This document shows positions 9,116 to 17,739 of a stretch of DNA of 64,000 nt, piece after piece (the first letter of the stretch is position 1; each line of letters opens with the position of its first letter). The position numbers and the translations under genes are program-made. Below the pieces are notes generated by a model, which was not told the DNA's origin, ran no database searches, and saw only the letters and a program-made list of their open reading frames with translations. This stretch comes from Brevinema_A sp051647245 (lineage in GTDB: Bacteria; Spirochaetota; Brevinematia; Brevinematales; Brevinemataceae). Location of the stretch: positions 35,710 to 99,709 of the forward strand of contig JBOFDS010000009.1 of NCBI GenBank assembly GCA_051647245.1, read 5' to 3'.

Positions 9116-11455
9116 ATGAGCACACCTTATTTTAACAAATTTACTAGTGATCTTCACGTCATGACCTTTTCCCTTGATGATAATTCGTTTGAAGATTACA
9201 ATTTAGATACCTTTCAAAAAAAAGAAGGTCTCGGAGCGGATATTGTTCCTGTTTCTAGTGAAGAGATTTCCGGTTCTTTCACAAATAATGAAGAATTAGA
9301 TTCACTCAATCAAGATGATTTTAGCTTCACAGAATCCATTAACCCTCAAACTCCAAAATCTAAAGAAACAGATGCCAATGAGTATATTTCACCATATCCT
9401 GAGATTAATAAAATTTTCTCAGAATTTGATGAAGAAGTTTCTAACCTACTTCTTAAAGATCCGTCTATTACATTAGCCGATGATGAAGAAAGTAGCGATC
9501 CTATGGAAAATGCACGTATCTCATTAAAAAGATATGTGACAGCCCCTCTAGGAATGAATGAAGTGATTTCAGATAACTCTAAAGCCGAGCCGTCTATCGA
9601 AGAAATCACTATCCCTACAGAAGAACCTTCTGAAGTACTTGCTCCAGAGCCTGTTCTTGATGCTGTAGATGAAGTTCCTATCCCTGCTTTTGAAAATAAT
9701 ACAGAAGATGCTTTTGCTGCCTTCGATCAGTCACTTCAAGAAGAAATCCCTTCCTACTCCCAGCCTGCTACTCAAGATCTCTCCGAGAACCCTATCGAAG
9801 AAATCACTTTTGTGAGCGAAGATGAAGTAGATGAAGATGAAGTAGAGATCATAAAAGCAAAAATTGTTTCTGTAGATCATGTAGAAGAACTTGATCCTAT
9901 AGTTGAAAAAAATCAGTCCGTTTCTCTTGAAAACATTGAGGAATTTGACAAAATGATTCAAGAAAATCCAACCATTTCTGATACTCCTCTTGAAAATAGT
10001 GAAGAAGAGGAGACTGTAATGGATCCAATTAGAGACGAAATCCAAGAAGAAGTTCTTAGTTCTTCTGTAGAAAATCTTATTGAGGAAGAGTTACCTGAGA
10101 TTTCTCAAGTATCAAATTCTCATGATAACTCCTATCATTACGGAGAAGATATTAAAAAAATTGCTGAGACAGCATTTACACCTCTTCCTAGTGAGAATGA
10201 TGAAAATGGTGAATTTGAGATGTCTAAGCACTTCCAAGATATTGATTTAGAGACGATCAATCACATTATTCCAGCTGATTCTAATGAATTAAATGAATAT
10301 CATATGGAAGATTCTGAAGATCTTTTAGACGATGAGATTTTATCTTATACAAATGCCGTTACAAATACAAGTCCAGAAATCAATGAAACTGAAACCAATT
10401 TAGAAGGATTTGATTTAAGTGCACCTGAATACGAAGCTGAAATGCAGGGATTTGCAGATGAACTTGCAGGACCTAGCATTGAAGAGTTTAATGCTACTGA
10501 TGAAGAAGTTTTGGAAAGAGTAAACATCAGCGATCAAGATGCTTTCACAGCACAGCTGGATGCCGAAATTGAAGAAATGATGCGATCTGCTAAAGAAGAT
10601 TCATCAGAAATACCTAATGTAAGTGACCAAGACTCTTTTACACAGCAATTGGATGCCGAAATTGAAGCAATGGTGAATGGTCAAAGCAATGTGGATCTTG
10701 ATGCACAAGATGCCTTCACAAAGCAATTGGACGAAGAAATCTTGGAGATGTCTAAAGAATTCAAAGACATTGACCTTGAGACAATTAACTACATCCTCCC
10801 ATCTAATTCTAATGAATTGAATGAATATATTGACATGGATCGTGAGGATATTCTTGATGATGAGATTCTTTCTCTCAGTCAAGAAACTATAATGGATCAT
10901 TCTGATGATAATTTTATTTCTCAAGCTGAGAACGATTCTAAGCTTTTAACAGAGCAGATCGTTGAAGAAAATTACACTTTAGAGCCTGTAACTATCGATA
11001 CATCTTCCTTTGAAAGTAATATTGAAGAGAGTGAAATCGAAGAGAATCCAGAAGAGATTAAGGTTCATGAGGTGGTTTTTGCTCCTGAAGATGACACGTT
11101 CGAGACAGTTGTAGAGTCTACTCCTCTTGAGTTATCAAAGGAATTGAATGAAGATGACTTATCTTTTGACCAAGATTTGATGAATAAGATTTCTGAGCTT
11201 AACAAGAGTATTAGCCAAGAATCTATTACTACTCCAACATCTAATATTATTGATGAAGATATTTTGGAACAATTCAATCAAAACACACAGCCTGATACCG
11301 AGACAAAAACAAGTCTCAGCAAAGAAGAACTTAAAGCGATGATGAGTGAGATCGATGAGCTTTTTGATCACTTACCAGATGCAAAAATTGAAGAACTTTC
11401 TCAAAAGAATTTCTACCATTTATACATCAAATTTTTAGATGAATTAGGTGTCTAG
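9116..11455 (+). CDS. Large acidic, internally repeated protein
   Basis: A 779-aa protein very rich in Glu, Asp, Ser, Ile and Asn, with no signal peptide, membrane segment or catalytic motif that I can see. Most of it is predicted by eye to be disordered. Internal repeats: a 43-residue unit at residues 368-410 and again at 544-586 (DIDLETIN, SNELNEY, LDDEILS), and a 17-residue unit (SDQDAFTAQLDAEIEEM) three times near 472, 503 and 529. The C-terminal ~50 residues (LSKEELKAMMSEIDELFDHL) look like a folded helical anchor. It follows fliS by nine bases with a good AAGGAG site. Family unknown. Confidence 0.7.
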   Translation: MSTPYFNKFTSDLHVMTFSLDDNSFEDYNLDTFQKKEGLGADIVPVSSEEISGSFTNNEELDSLNQDDFSFTESINPQTPKSKETDANEYISPYPEINKIFSEFDEEVSNLLLKDPSITLADDEESSDPMENARISLKRYVTAPLGMNEVISDNSKAEPSIEEITIPTEEPSEVLAPEPVLDAVDEVPIPAFENNTEDAFAAFDQSLQEEIPSYSQPATQDLSENPIEEITFVSEDEVDEDEVEIIKAKIVSVDHVEELDPIVEKNQSVSLENIEEFDKMIQENPTISDTPLENSEEEETVMDPIRDEIQEEVLSSSVENLIEEELPEISQVSNSHDNSYHYGEDIKKIAETAFTPLPSENDENGEFEMSKHFQDIDLETINHIIPADSNELNEYHMEDSEDLLDDEILSYTNAVTNTSPEINETETNLEGFDLSAPEYEAEMQGFADELAGPSIEEFNATDEEVLERVNISDQDAFTAQLDAEIEEMMRSAKEDSSEIPNVSDQDSFTQQLDAEIEAMVNGQSNVDLDAQDAFTKQLDEEILEMSKEFKDIDLETINYILPSNSNELNEYIDMDREDILDDEILSLSQETIMDHSDDNFISQAENDSKLLTEQIVEENYTLEPVTIDTSSFESNIEESEIEENPEEIKVHEVVFAPEDDTFETVVESTPLELSKELNEDDLSFDQDLMNKISELNKSISQESITTPTSNIIDEDILEQFNQNTQPDTETKTSLSKEELKAMMSEIDELFDHLPDAKIEELSQKNFYHLYIKFLDELGV
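10217..10345 (+). repeat. 43-codon repeat unit A, copy 1
   Basis: First copy of the 43-codon unit inside the acidic protein gene. The second copy is at 10745-10873, in the same reading frame. The protein copies share most residues, while many third codon positions differ, so the duplication is old and seems kept at protein level. Confidence 0.85.
10529..10750 (+). repeat. Three 17-codon repeats, unit B
   Basis: Three in-frame copies of a short unit, at about 10529-10579, 10622-10672 and 10700-10750, each reading roughly (S/A)QD(A/S)FT.QLD.EI..M. The spacing shrinks from copy to copy. Confidence 0.8.
10745..10873 (+). repeat. 43-codon repeat unit A, copy 2
   Basis: Second copy of the unit described at 10217-10345. 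Its first residues overlap the end of the third short unit (B), which suggests that A and B duplicated as a composite module. Confidence 0.85.
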
Positions 11456-11456
11456 T

Positions 11457-11609
11457 ATGAGTTTAAAAGAAAAACTAATCTATTTTCATAGTCATCCTGC
11501 GAAGGCTACACTTGAGTATGATTTGAGCAACTCAAAGGGGCTCAAAAGAAAGCTCATCAAGCTACATGATCTTTTTGAAGAAAAGAAGAAACTTTCTTCT
11601 AATATCTAA
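11457..11609 (+). CDS. Small 50-aa basic protein
   Basis: Starts one base after the stop of the acidic protein gene and ends just before a strong terminator, so it is probably translated by coupling. The product begins MSLKEKLIYFHSHPAKATLE and is Lys-rich, the opposite charge of its acidic neighbour. No family is recognised. It could bind the acidic protein, or simply be a small conserved tail gene. Confidence 0.55.
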   Translation: MSLKEKLIYFHSHPAKATLEYDLSNSKGLKRKLIKLHDLFEEKKKLSSNI

Positions 11610-11616
11610 TAAAACA

Positions 11617-11646
11617 AACTCCCTACTATTTTAGTGGGGAGTTTTT
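11617..11646 (+). terminator. Rho-independent terminator
   Basis: ACTCCC and GGGAGT arms with a loop of about 13 bases, followed by a T run. It closes the rpoN-fapA-fliS block just before the mcsA promoter. Confidence 0.85.
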
Positions 11647-11660
11647 CGTGAGATAAATTC

Positions 11661-11689
11661 TTGACATAAAAAGAAAAGTTATTTATAAT
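11661..11689 (+). promoter_or_regulatory. Sigma-70 promoter for mcsA-mcsB-like-PBP2-rodA
   Basis: Perfect TTGACA (11661-11666) and TATAAT (11684-11689) hexamers separated by 17 bases, about 50 bases upstream of the mcsA-like start. Confidence 0.88.
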
Positions 11690-11738
11690 TTGTTAAGACT
11701 AACTCTAACTTACATAGATAGACTCTAAGGAGGGCATT

Positions 11739-12290
11739 ATGTTTTCAAAAATGTGTGACCTGTGCCAAGCACAACCTGCCGTGCTATTTTTCCGTACTTT
11801 TAACGGCGAATCTATTGGTGAAGAAGGCCTTTGTCCACAATGCGCGATGAAGCGTTTCTCTGAAGCTACATTAGATGAAAATCAACCTCAAGAAAATGAA
11901 GAAATCTTACATAGTATCAATGCTATGCGAAATATTTTGTCAGATATTGTTGGGCATATTAATAAAATTTCGATTACGACAGACGATAAATCTTCTATTG
12001 ATAATAGCGAAAAATGTCCTGTTTGCCAAAGCTCATCGGAAGATATTGATGATAATATGATTGGGTGTAGTCAATGTTTTGAAACATTCCAAGCAACACT
12101 CAAGACGGAATTGCATGAACACAGTTATGGACAAAAGCATCTTGGCAAAGTTCCAGCTCGTCTGCGTAAAGATTTCTTCAAAGAAATCGAGATTGAGAAG
12201 TTGAAGATTAAACTTCAGTCCTTGATTCGAGAAGAGGCTTACGAAGAAGCCGCTAAAATCCAAAAACGCATTTCAAAATTAGAAGGATAG
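11739..12290 (+). CDS. mcsA: McsA-like zinc-finger protein with UvrB/C motif
   Basis: A 183-aa protein with four CXXC pairs (CDLC, CPQC, CPVC, CSQC) forming two probable zinc sites, and a C-terminal UVR helix pair (LREEAYEEAAKIQKRISKLE form) typical of McsA. In Firmicutes McsA activates the protein-arginine kinase McsB in protein quality control. Here it is followed seven bases later by a McsB-like protein. CtsR and ClpC are absent from the window. AAGGAGG lies well placed before the ATG. Confidence 0.85.
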   Translation: MFSKMCDLCQAQPAVLFFRTFNGESIGEEGLCPQCAMKRFSEATLDENQPQENEEILHSINAMRNILSDIVGHINKISITTDDKSSIDNSEKCPVCQSSSEDIDDNMIGCSQCFETFQATLKTELHEHSYGQKHLGKVPARLRKDFFKEIEIEKLKIKLQSLIREEAYEEAAKIQKRISKLEG

Positions 12291-12296
12291 ACTCTC

Positions 12297-13322
12297 ATGG
12301 AAAAGATCGTCCTTCCTCGGCAACAAACTCAAAAAAAAACAAATGACAGTATTATCATCTCTAGTAGAATAGATATTTTTCGAAATATTGATGGGCTTAT
12401 CTTCCCTGATAAGCTACCTTCTCTTGACAAAAACCTGATTGTGGAGCAATATCAAAAGATCTGTGAACAAGCATTTGATGAAGATATTGTTTTTAAATCA
12501 TTAGATAATCTATCATCCACAGAAAAAAAGAATTTCTACACAAACTTACTACTTTTTAGTGATGTAGAAAACGAAAATGAGTCTTTTTCAGTCTTCTACG
12601 CAAAAGATGCGTCTTGGATTCTTGCGCCTAACGAAAATAGTCATTTCCATCTTTACTCGAGTGATTTTGGGCTTTCTCTTAAAGATATTTATAAACGTTT
12701 AAGTGCTGTTGTTGATATTTTTGAAGAGCACATTCACTTTTCATTTCATCATGACTTTGGCTATCTCGTTCCTGATATTACCTATGTTGGGAATGGTCTT
12801 TCTTGCGAAGTTTTGGTCAATCTTGCAGGATTGGAGTTCAATGGATCTATTGTTGATCTTCAAAAAGTCTGCGAAGAAAGTCGTCTCCAATTAACTCCAC
12901 TTACTAACTATCCTCACGAGAAATTTTTCATTGTATCAAACAGTACTTCTTTTGGGATTAGTGATCAGGATTTGATTTCAAACTTGATGGAATTTCTTCA
13001 AAAACTAAACGAAACAGAGCTCCAAGCAAGAAAAGCTATCACAGAAAAACAAGAAGATAGAGATTTTTTTGCTGCTCAGATTATGCAGATCTTATCTAAA
13101 AAATCAATTTCATACAATGAATCTCTTGAATTTATTGCTATTGTGGATATGTTACATAAGATCATGTACAAAATCACCGATAGAACTCTATGGCTAGAGC
13201 AGATTTATCGTCTTCAAAATAATAGTGATCTCTTCAATTTGATTGAGAATATCGAAGAAATTAATGAGATTCGTATGAAACTTCTCACACAAATCTTTAA
13301 TAATACTATCGTTACCAAATAA
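12297..13322 (+). CDS. McsB-like guanido-kinase homologue lacking catalytic residues
   Basis: A 341-aa protein that aligns over most of its length with protein-arginine kinase McsB as I remember it. SSRIDIFRN (22-30) stands for SSRIRLARN; NENSHFH (112-118) for NEEDHIR; FGYLVPDITYVGNGLSCEV (154-172) for the GYLTSCPTNVGTGLRASV block; SNSTSFGISDQDLI for SNQMTLGKSEQDI. The phosphate-binding Arg residues, the second catalytic Glu, the active-site Cys and the RGIYGEGSEA loop are all replaced. It therefore looks like a pseudokinase that keeps the fold. It pairs with the mcsA-like gene upstream and with PBP2 16 bases downstream, so a regulatory or adaptor role is likely. Confidence 0.75.
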   Translation: MEKIVLPRQQTQKKTNDSIIISSRIDIFRNIDGLIFPDKLPSLDKNLIVEQYQKICEQAFDEDIVFKSLDNLSSTEKKNFYTNLLLFSDVENENESFSVFYAKDASWILAPNENSHFHLYSSDFGLSLKDIYKRLSAVVDIFEEHIHFSFHHDFGYLVPDITYVGNGLSCEVLVNLAGLEFNGSIVDLQKVCEESRLQLTPLTNYPHEKFFIVSNSTSFGISDQDLISNLMEFLQKLNETELQARKAITEKQEDRDFFAAQIMQILSKKSISYNESLEFIAIVDMLHKIMYKITDRTLWLEQIYRLQNNSDLFNLIENIEEINEIRMKLLTQIFNNTIVTK

Positions 13323-13337
13323 TTATCAAAGGTTCTT

Positions 13338-15152
13338 ATGACAGAAACAAAAAATATCCCCTATCAACGTATTTTTGCTATTTCCGGTGTCTTAATTCTT
13401 ATCTTTCTTATTTTTGTAACTCGTTTGAGTTACCTTCAGCTCATGAAAGGAAGTATCTTCAAACATAGATCAGAGCGAAATCAAAGCCGTAATATCTTTG
13501 TTGATGCGCACCGTAGTATTATTTACGATAGAAATAAAGAATTAAAACTTGCCTATAACCAACAATCTCTTGCTGTAACTGTTATCAAAGCCAACTTACC
13601 AGAAGATGCCAACGAAAGACATCAATTATTTGAAAAAGTAGCTACTCTCCTTGACATACCAATAACTCAGATCGAAAGAGTGGTTAGAGATAGTAAAGTC
13701 GATGAGTATACTCCTATCGTGCTTAAAAGAGACCTTTCACCTGATGTGATTGGCCGTTTTGCTGAGAAAATTGAGGATTTCCCTGGTGTTTACTGGGAAA
13801 ATAGACCAAAACGTGTCTACCCCTTTGCGAAAGGCAGCTTTCATATTGTGGGGTACACAGGTCTCATCGATCAAAAAGAATATAAAATCGTTCAAGATAA
13901 ACCAGACTACCACTTGGGTGGATCTATTGGTAAATTTGGAATTGAAAAACAATACGATGCCTTGATTCGTGGAAAATTTGGAATATTGCAGCGTTCTGTG
14001 AACGCTCGTGGACAGGTTCTCTCTCAAGAAATCTCCAAAGACCCTATTCAAGATCATCACTTGGTATTAACAGTGGATGCTCGTCTTCAGGGCAAAGCTT
14101 TTGAACTTATCGAGCCTTATAAAGGTGCGGTGATTGTTACTAAAGTTGATACTGGTGAAGTGCTGTCGATCGTGAGTTCACCTTCTATTGATCCAAATAT
14201 TTTTAATAATATTTCCGAGTCTTCTCAGGCGTTCTATGATCTTCTATTTGATCCAGATCACCCATTCGTCAACAGAGCAATTCAAGGAAAATACCCTCCT
14301 GCTTCTATTTTTAAGCTCATCTCAAGTGCCGCCTTCCTAAAAGCTGGGGTAGATCCTGAAAAACCTCTCATGACAACAGGTTCCTATGATATTGGTAATC
14401 GTACCTTTAAAGATTGGAGAAACCAAGGTCGTGTGAATGGTGTTCGAGATGCTATCGCTGCTTCTGCCAACGTATATTACTACCACTACTCTCAAAGCGT
14501 CGGTCGTAATGCGATTTTTGATATGGCTCGTGATTTTGGGGTAACAAAACCCTACCAAATCGACCTTCCTGAAGAACTTTCAGGATTTATACCTAATGAA
14601 ACTTGGTTTCAACGCACTCATAAACGTCGTTGGTCTAATGGTGATACCGCCAATATCGCTATCGGACAAGGTGATATGTTGACAACACCTTTAGAGCTTA
14701 ACATGTTGACTTCTGCTATTGCAAACGGTGGTACTATCTACCGTCCTTATATACTCAAAGAACGTCTCCGAATCAGAGATAAGGCTATTATTTGGAAACA
14801 AGACAAGGTACCTTTGAAAACAGTCAATCTATCACCTGAACACTTTAAAACAATTCAAGAAGGTATGTTCCAAGTAATGCAACCTCCTCGAGGAACTGCT
14901 GGCTATCTAAATGCTTATAGAATGATTTCTATACCTATTGCAGCAAAAACAGGGACAGCTCAGACTGGACTTGGACGAAAAGATAACGGTCTTTTCACGG
15001 CTTATGGTCCTTATGGGGAAGAAAATTTATCTAATGCTATTGCAATTACTGTCCTTGTTGAAAGAGAGCGAACAGGAGCTGCGGTTAAGATCGCAGCGGA
15101 TTTGTTCAACTACTATTTTGGGGTTCTCTACCCAGACCTCTATAAAAAATAA
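13338..15152 (+). CDS. mrdA: Penicillin-binding protein 2
   Basis: A 604-aa class B PBP: short cytoplasmic tail, one transmembrane helix (~12-33), PBP dimerisation/pedestal domain (~45-230), transpeptidase domain (~250-600). Catalytic motifs are SIFK (323-326), SAN (376-378) and KTG (537-539). PBP2 cross-links peptidoglycan during elongation together with the RodA glycosyltransferase, whose gene follows after 12 bases. The operon also carries the McsA/McsB-like pair. Confidence 0.95.
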   Translation: MTETKNIPYQRIFAISGVLILIFLIFVTRLSYLQLMKGSIFKHRSERNQSRNIFVDAHRSIIYDRNKELKLAYNQQSLAVTVIKANLPEDANERHQLFEKVATLLDIPITQIERVVRDSKVDEYTPIVLKRDLSPDVIGRFAEKIEDFPGVYWENRPKRVYPFAKGSFHIVGYTGLIDQKEYKIVQDKPDYHLGGSIGKFGIEKQYDALIRGKFGILQRSVNARGQVLSQEISKDPIQDHHLVLTVDARLQGKAFELIEPYKGAVIVTKVDTGEVLSIVSSPSIDPNIFNNISESSQAFYDLLFDPDHPFVNRAIQGKYPPASIFKLISSAAFLKAGVDPEKPLMTTGSYDIGNRTFKDWRNQGRVNGVRDAIAASANVYYYHYSQSVGRNAIFDMARDFGVTKPYQIDLPEELSGFIPNETWFQRTHKRRWSNGDTANIAIGQGDMLTTPLELNMLTSAIANGGTIYRPYILKERLRIRDKAIIWKQDKVPLKTVNLSPEHFKTIQEGMFQVMQPPRGTAGYLNAYRMISIPIAAKTGTAQTGLGRKDNGLFTAYGPYGEENLSNAIAITVLVERERTGAAVKIAADLFNYYFGVLYPDLYKK

Positions 15153-15164
15153 AAGGAACTCGAT

Positions 15165-16481
15165 GTGAAAGATTTATTTAAAGGCGAAACCTTTCTCTTT
15201 ATTTTAGTGAGCATGCTTCTGTCTGCTATTGGAGTACTTTTCATTATTAGTACAGGACAATTAGAAAATAGCCAAAATACAAACCTCTATTTACGTCAGA
15301 TCGTGTGGATTATTCTTGGTATTATCGTGTCCATTGTGATTCTTTCTATTGATTACTACTACATTGTAGAGACATCCATTGTCTACTACGCACTTGGGGT
15401 TATTCTTTTGATTGTAACGCTTGTTATCGGTAAAGAAATCAAAGGAGCACGTAGTTGGCTTGGATTTAGCAGTATGGGTATTCAAGCGTCTGAGTTTATG
15501 AAGCTCTGTTACATTGTCTTCTATGCAAAATTTCTTAGTAATATTTCTAAGGAAGAAAAGAATTTCCAAACTCTTGTGCAAGCAACATGTATTCTAATAT
15601 TGCCATTAGGTTTGATCCTACTTCAACCAGACTTGGGAACAGCTATTGTTTTTTGTAGTATCTTTTTAGTGATGTCCTTACTTGGCTTGAAAGATATCCA
15701 AATTATCCTCAACGCTTTGATGACAGGTATTTTGACTTCGATCTTAATTTTAAGTTATGCATATTATCAATTCTACTACAAAACCGTCCACAATACGGAA
15801 CACCCTGTTTTTGAGATTATTTTAGATCATAATACCTTTTTGGCTTTGGCCTTAATTTTACTTATTTATGCAACGATTACTTTTATTATCGAATTAATCC
15901 AACAAATTTCATGGCTTAGTCGATTTACTCGATGGTCAGGAATTCTTGGAGTAAGTTTTTTAGTTTCAGGTTTGGTAGAAAAATTCCTCAAGCCATATCA
16001 ATGGAACCGTCTTCTTGTCTTCCTCAATCCTGAATTTGATAGGCTTGGAGCTGGATACAATACCATCCAATCTCAAATCGCTGTAGGATCTGGTGGTTTA
16101 TTTGGGCAAGGTATCTTCAAAGGATCTCAAAACCTTCGTGGATTCCTTCCTGAAAAACACACAGACTTTATCTTTTCGATTTTGTCTGAAGAGACAGGGT
16201 TTATGGGGAGTCTTTTTGTGATTCTATTATATGCCTTCTTCCTTGGCTTCATCGTAAAAGTAATTCTCATTGCGAAAGATCGTGAGGGTTCGTACATTGC
16301 TGGGGGCTTGCTCGCAATGTACGCAGCGCATATTTGTATCAATATAGGAATGAATATCGGTGTAACACCTGTAACGGGGCTTCCGCTGCCATTTATCAGC
16401 TACGGGGGATCTTTCTACCTTGTCTGTATCATGGGTGTAGCGATGGTATTAAATATCTATCAACGTCGTTTCGTTCACTAA
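15165..16481 (+). CDS. rodA: Rod-shape peptidoglycan polymerase RodA
   Basis: A 438-aa SEDS-family protein with ~10 transmembrane helices. Typical stretches are LRQIVWIILGI, GARSWLGFSSMGIQASEFMK, LPLGLILLQPDLGTAIVF, GLFGQGIFKGSQNLRGFLPEKHTDFIFSILSEE and VTGLPLPFISYGGS, covering the conserved catalytic-Asp region. RodA polymerises lipid II with PBP2. The start is GTG at 15165, with AAAGGAA upstream; the ATG two bases earlier is out of frame and hits a stop at once. Confidence 0.95.
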   Translation: MKDLFKGETFLFILVSMLLSAIGVLFIISTGQLENSQNTNLYLRQIVWIILGIIVSIVILSIDYYYIVETSIVYYALGVILLIVTLVIGKEIKGARSWLGFSSMGIQASEFMKLCYIVFYAKFLSNISKEEKNFQTLVQATCILILPLGLILLQPDLGTAIVFCSIFLVMSLLGLKDIQIILNALMTGILTSILILSYAYYQFYYKTVHNTEHPVFEIILDHNTFLALALILLIYATITFIIELIQQISWLSRFTRWSGILGVSFLVSGLVEKFLKPYQWNRLLVFLNPEFDRLGAGYNTIQSQIAVGSGGLFGQGIFKGSQNLRGFLPEKHTDFIFSILSEETGFMGSLFVILLYAFFLGFIVKVILIAKDREGSYIAGGLLAMYAAHICINIGMNIGVTPVTGLPLPFISYGGSFYLVCIMGVAMVLNIYQRRFVH

Positions 16482-16496
16482 ATTTATCAACAAATC

Positions 16497-16529
16497 AAAA
16501 AAAGAGTACCGTAATGGTACTCTTTTTTA
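16497..16529. terminator. Bidirectional terminator between rodA and dnaJ
   Basis: AAAAGAGTACC, loop GTAAT, GGTACTCTTTT with A and T runs on the two sides, so it can work for both converging operons. Confidence 0.9.
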
Positions 16530-16539
16530 TAGGAAAAAT

Positions 16540-17622
16540 TTAGATTGTCTCTTTCATTTCTTTAGCAAGCTCTTTAAGAAGATCCTTTGCCTTGCCAGAA
16601 ACTTTCTTCGGCACTTCAATATAAGCCTCAAAATATAGGTGTCCACGACGTCCTGAGCGAACATTTGGGATACCGGCATGCTCAATCTTTAGTTTTTGAC
16701 CAGGCTGGATGCCTTCAGGAAGTTTGATTTTCTTTGGAGTTTCAAGTGTTTGAACCTCAATCTCTCCCCCAAGAACAGCTCTAGCATAGCTAATTTCAAG
16801 TTTAGCAAGTAAGTGATCGCCATCTCTCATAAACTTCGTATGATTTCTGATCGAAATAAAGATATAAAGATCACCACGAGGGCCGTTGAACGGTGCTGCA
16901 TTCCCTTCTCCAGAAATACGGAGCTTCATACCATCATCGACACCCGCAGGCACGACAGCAGATACGGGAACACTTTCCATCACGACACTCTCGCCACGAC
17001 AGGTATGACAAGGGTCTGCAACCATTTTACCAGATCCTTTACAATGAGGACAAGCCTGAGTCATCGCAAAGAAACCTTGTTGAACTTGAACACGTCCAGC
17101 TCCACGACAAGTCGTACAAGTCGTAGGTGCTTTTTGAGATTTGGAGCCTGTGCCTTTACATGTGCCACAAGGCTCAGCACGACGAATTTTCAAGTCAATG
17201 GTTTGTTTCTCAAGGACATCTTTCAAATCAAATTTGACCTGAGTTTGAACATCAGAACCTCTGAGAGATTGAGCTTGAGAACGACCGCCTCCCCCACCAA
17301 AAAAGCTCTCAAAAATATCTTCAAAACCACCAGCTCCACCAAATCCACCACGGAAAATATCTTCAAAGCCACCACCAAAACCACCAGCTCCACCGCCTCC
17401 TTGTTGGAATGCCGCTTCACCGTATTGGTCATAAGTCTGACGTTTTTGAGGATCGGAAAGCACTTCGTAGGCTTTACCAGCTTCTTTGAATTTTGCTTCA
17501 GCCTCTGCATCGTTAGGGTTTCGGTCTGGGTGATATTTCATCGCTTGTTTACGAAACGCTTTTTTAATTTCATCTTGGCTCGCAGAACGAGAGACACCTA
17601 GTAAATCATAGTAATCTGCCAT
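16540..17622 (-). CDS. dnaJ: Chaperone DnaJ
   Basis: A 360-aa type I Hsp40. J domain at 1-70 with the HPD motif (MKYHPDRNP), a Gly/Phe-rich linker (~78-115), four zinc-finger repeats ([32 protein letters not shown]; the last one lost its final Gly), and the C-terminal substrate-binding domains. It stimulates DnaK ATPase and delivers clients. It is separated from dnaK by 117 bp that hold a hairpin and a sigma-70 promoter of its own. Confidence 0.96.
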   Translation of the reverse strand: MADYYDLLGVSRSASQDEIKKAFRKQAMKYHPDRNPNDAEAEAKFKEAGKAYEVLSDPQKRQTYDQYGEAAFQQGGGGAGGFGGGFEDIFRGGFGGAGGFEDIFESFFGGGGGRSQAQSLRGSDVQTQVKFDLKDVLEKQTIDLKIRRAEPCGTCKGTGSKSQKAPTTCTTCRGAGRVQVQQGFFAMTQACPHCKGSGKMVADPCHTCRGESVVMESVPVSAVVPAGVDDGMKLRISGEGNAAPFNGPRGDLYIFISIRNHTKFMRDGDHLLAKLEISYARAVLGGEIEVQTLETPKKIKLPEGIQPGQKLKIEHAGIPNVRSGRRGHLYFEAYIEVPKKVSGKAKDLLKELAKEMKETI

Positions 17623-17653
17623 CGATATAACCTCTCATTAGAAATTCCTCATT

Positions 17654-17682
17654 ATTATGCACGAAATAACGCTAAATGTCAA
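17654..17682 (-). promoter_or_regulatory. Sigma-70 promoter of dnaJ
   Basis: On the minus strand: TTGACA (17682-17677), 17-base spacer, CATAAT (17659-17654), ~32 bases before the dnaJ ATG. It allows dnaJ expression without the upstream grpE-dnaK promoter. Confidence 0.7.
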
Positions 17683-17685
17683 TAT

Positions 17686-17720
17686 AAGATAGGAGTAAGC
17701 GATCACTTACTCCTAATCTT
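17686..17720 (-). terminator. Hairpin after dnaK
   Basis: Long stem (AGGAGTAAG with CTTACTCCT, extended by AAGAT/ATCTT across one bulged A) and a six-base loop, between dnaK and dnaJ. There is no proper T run on the minus strand, so it may be a partial terminator or a processing/stability element instead of a full stop. Confidence 0.6.
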
Positions 17721-17739
17721 GATTGAATGTTTGATTCTA

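Noticed and set aside
16813..17601. Long plus-strand frame opposite dnaJ
   Set aside because: It is the complement of a clear dnaJ gene with odd low-complexity composition and no start signal.
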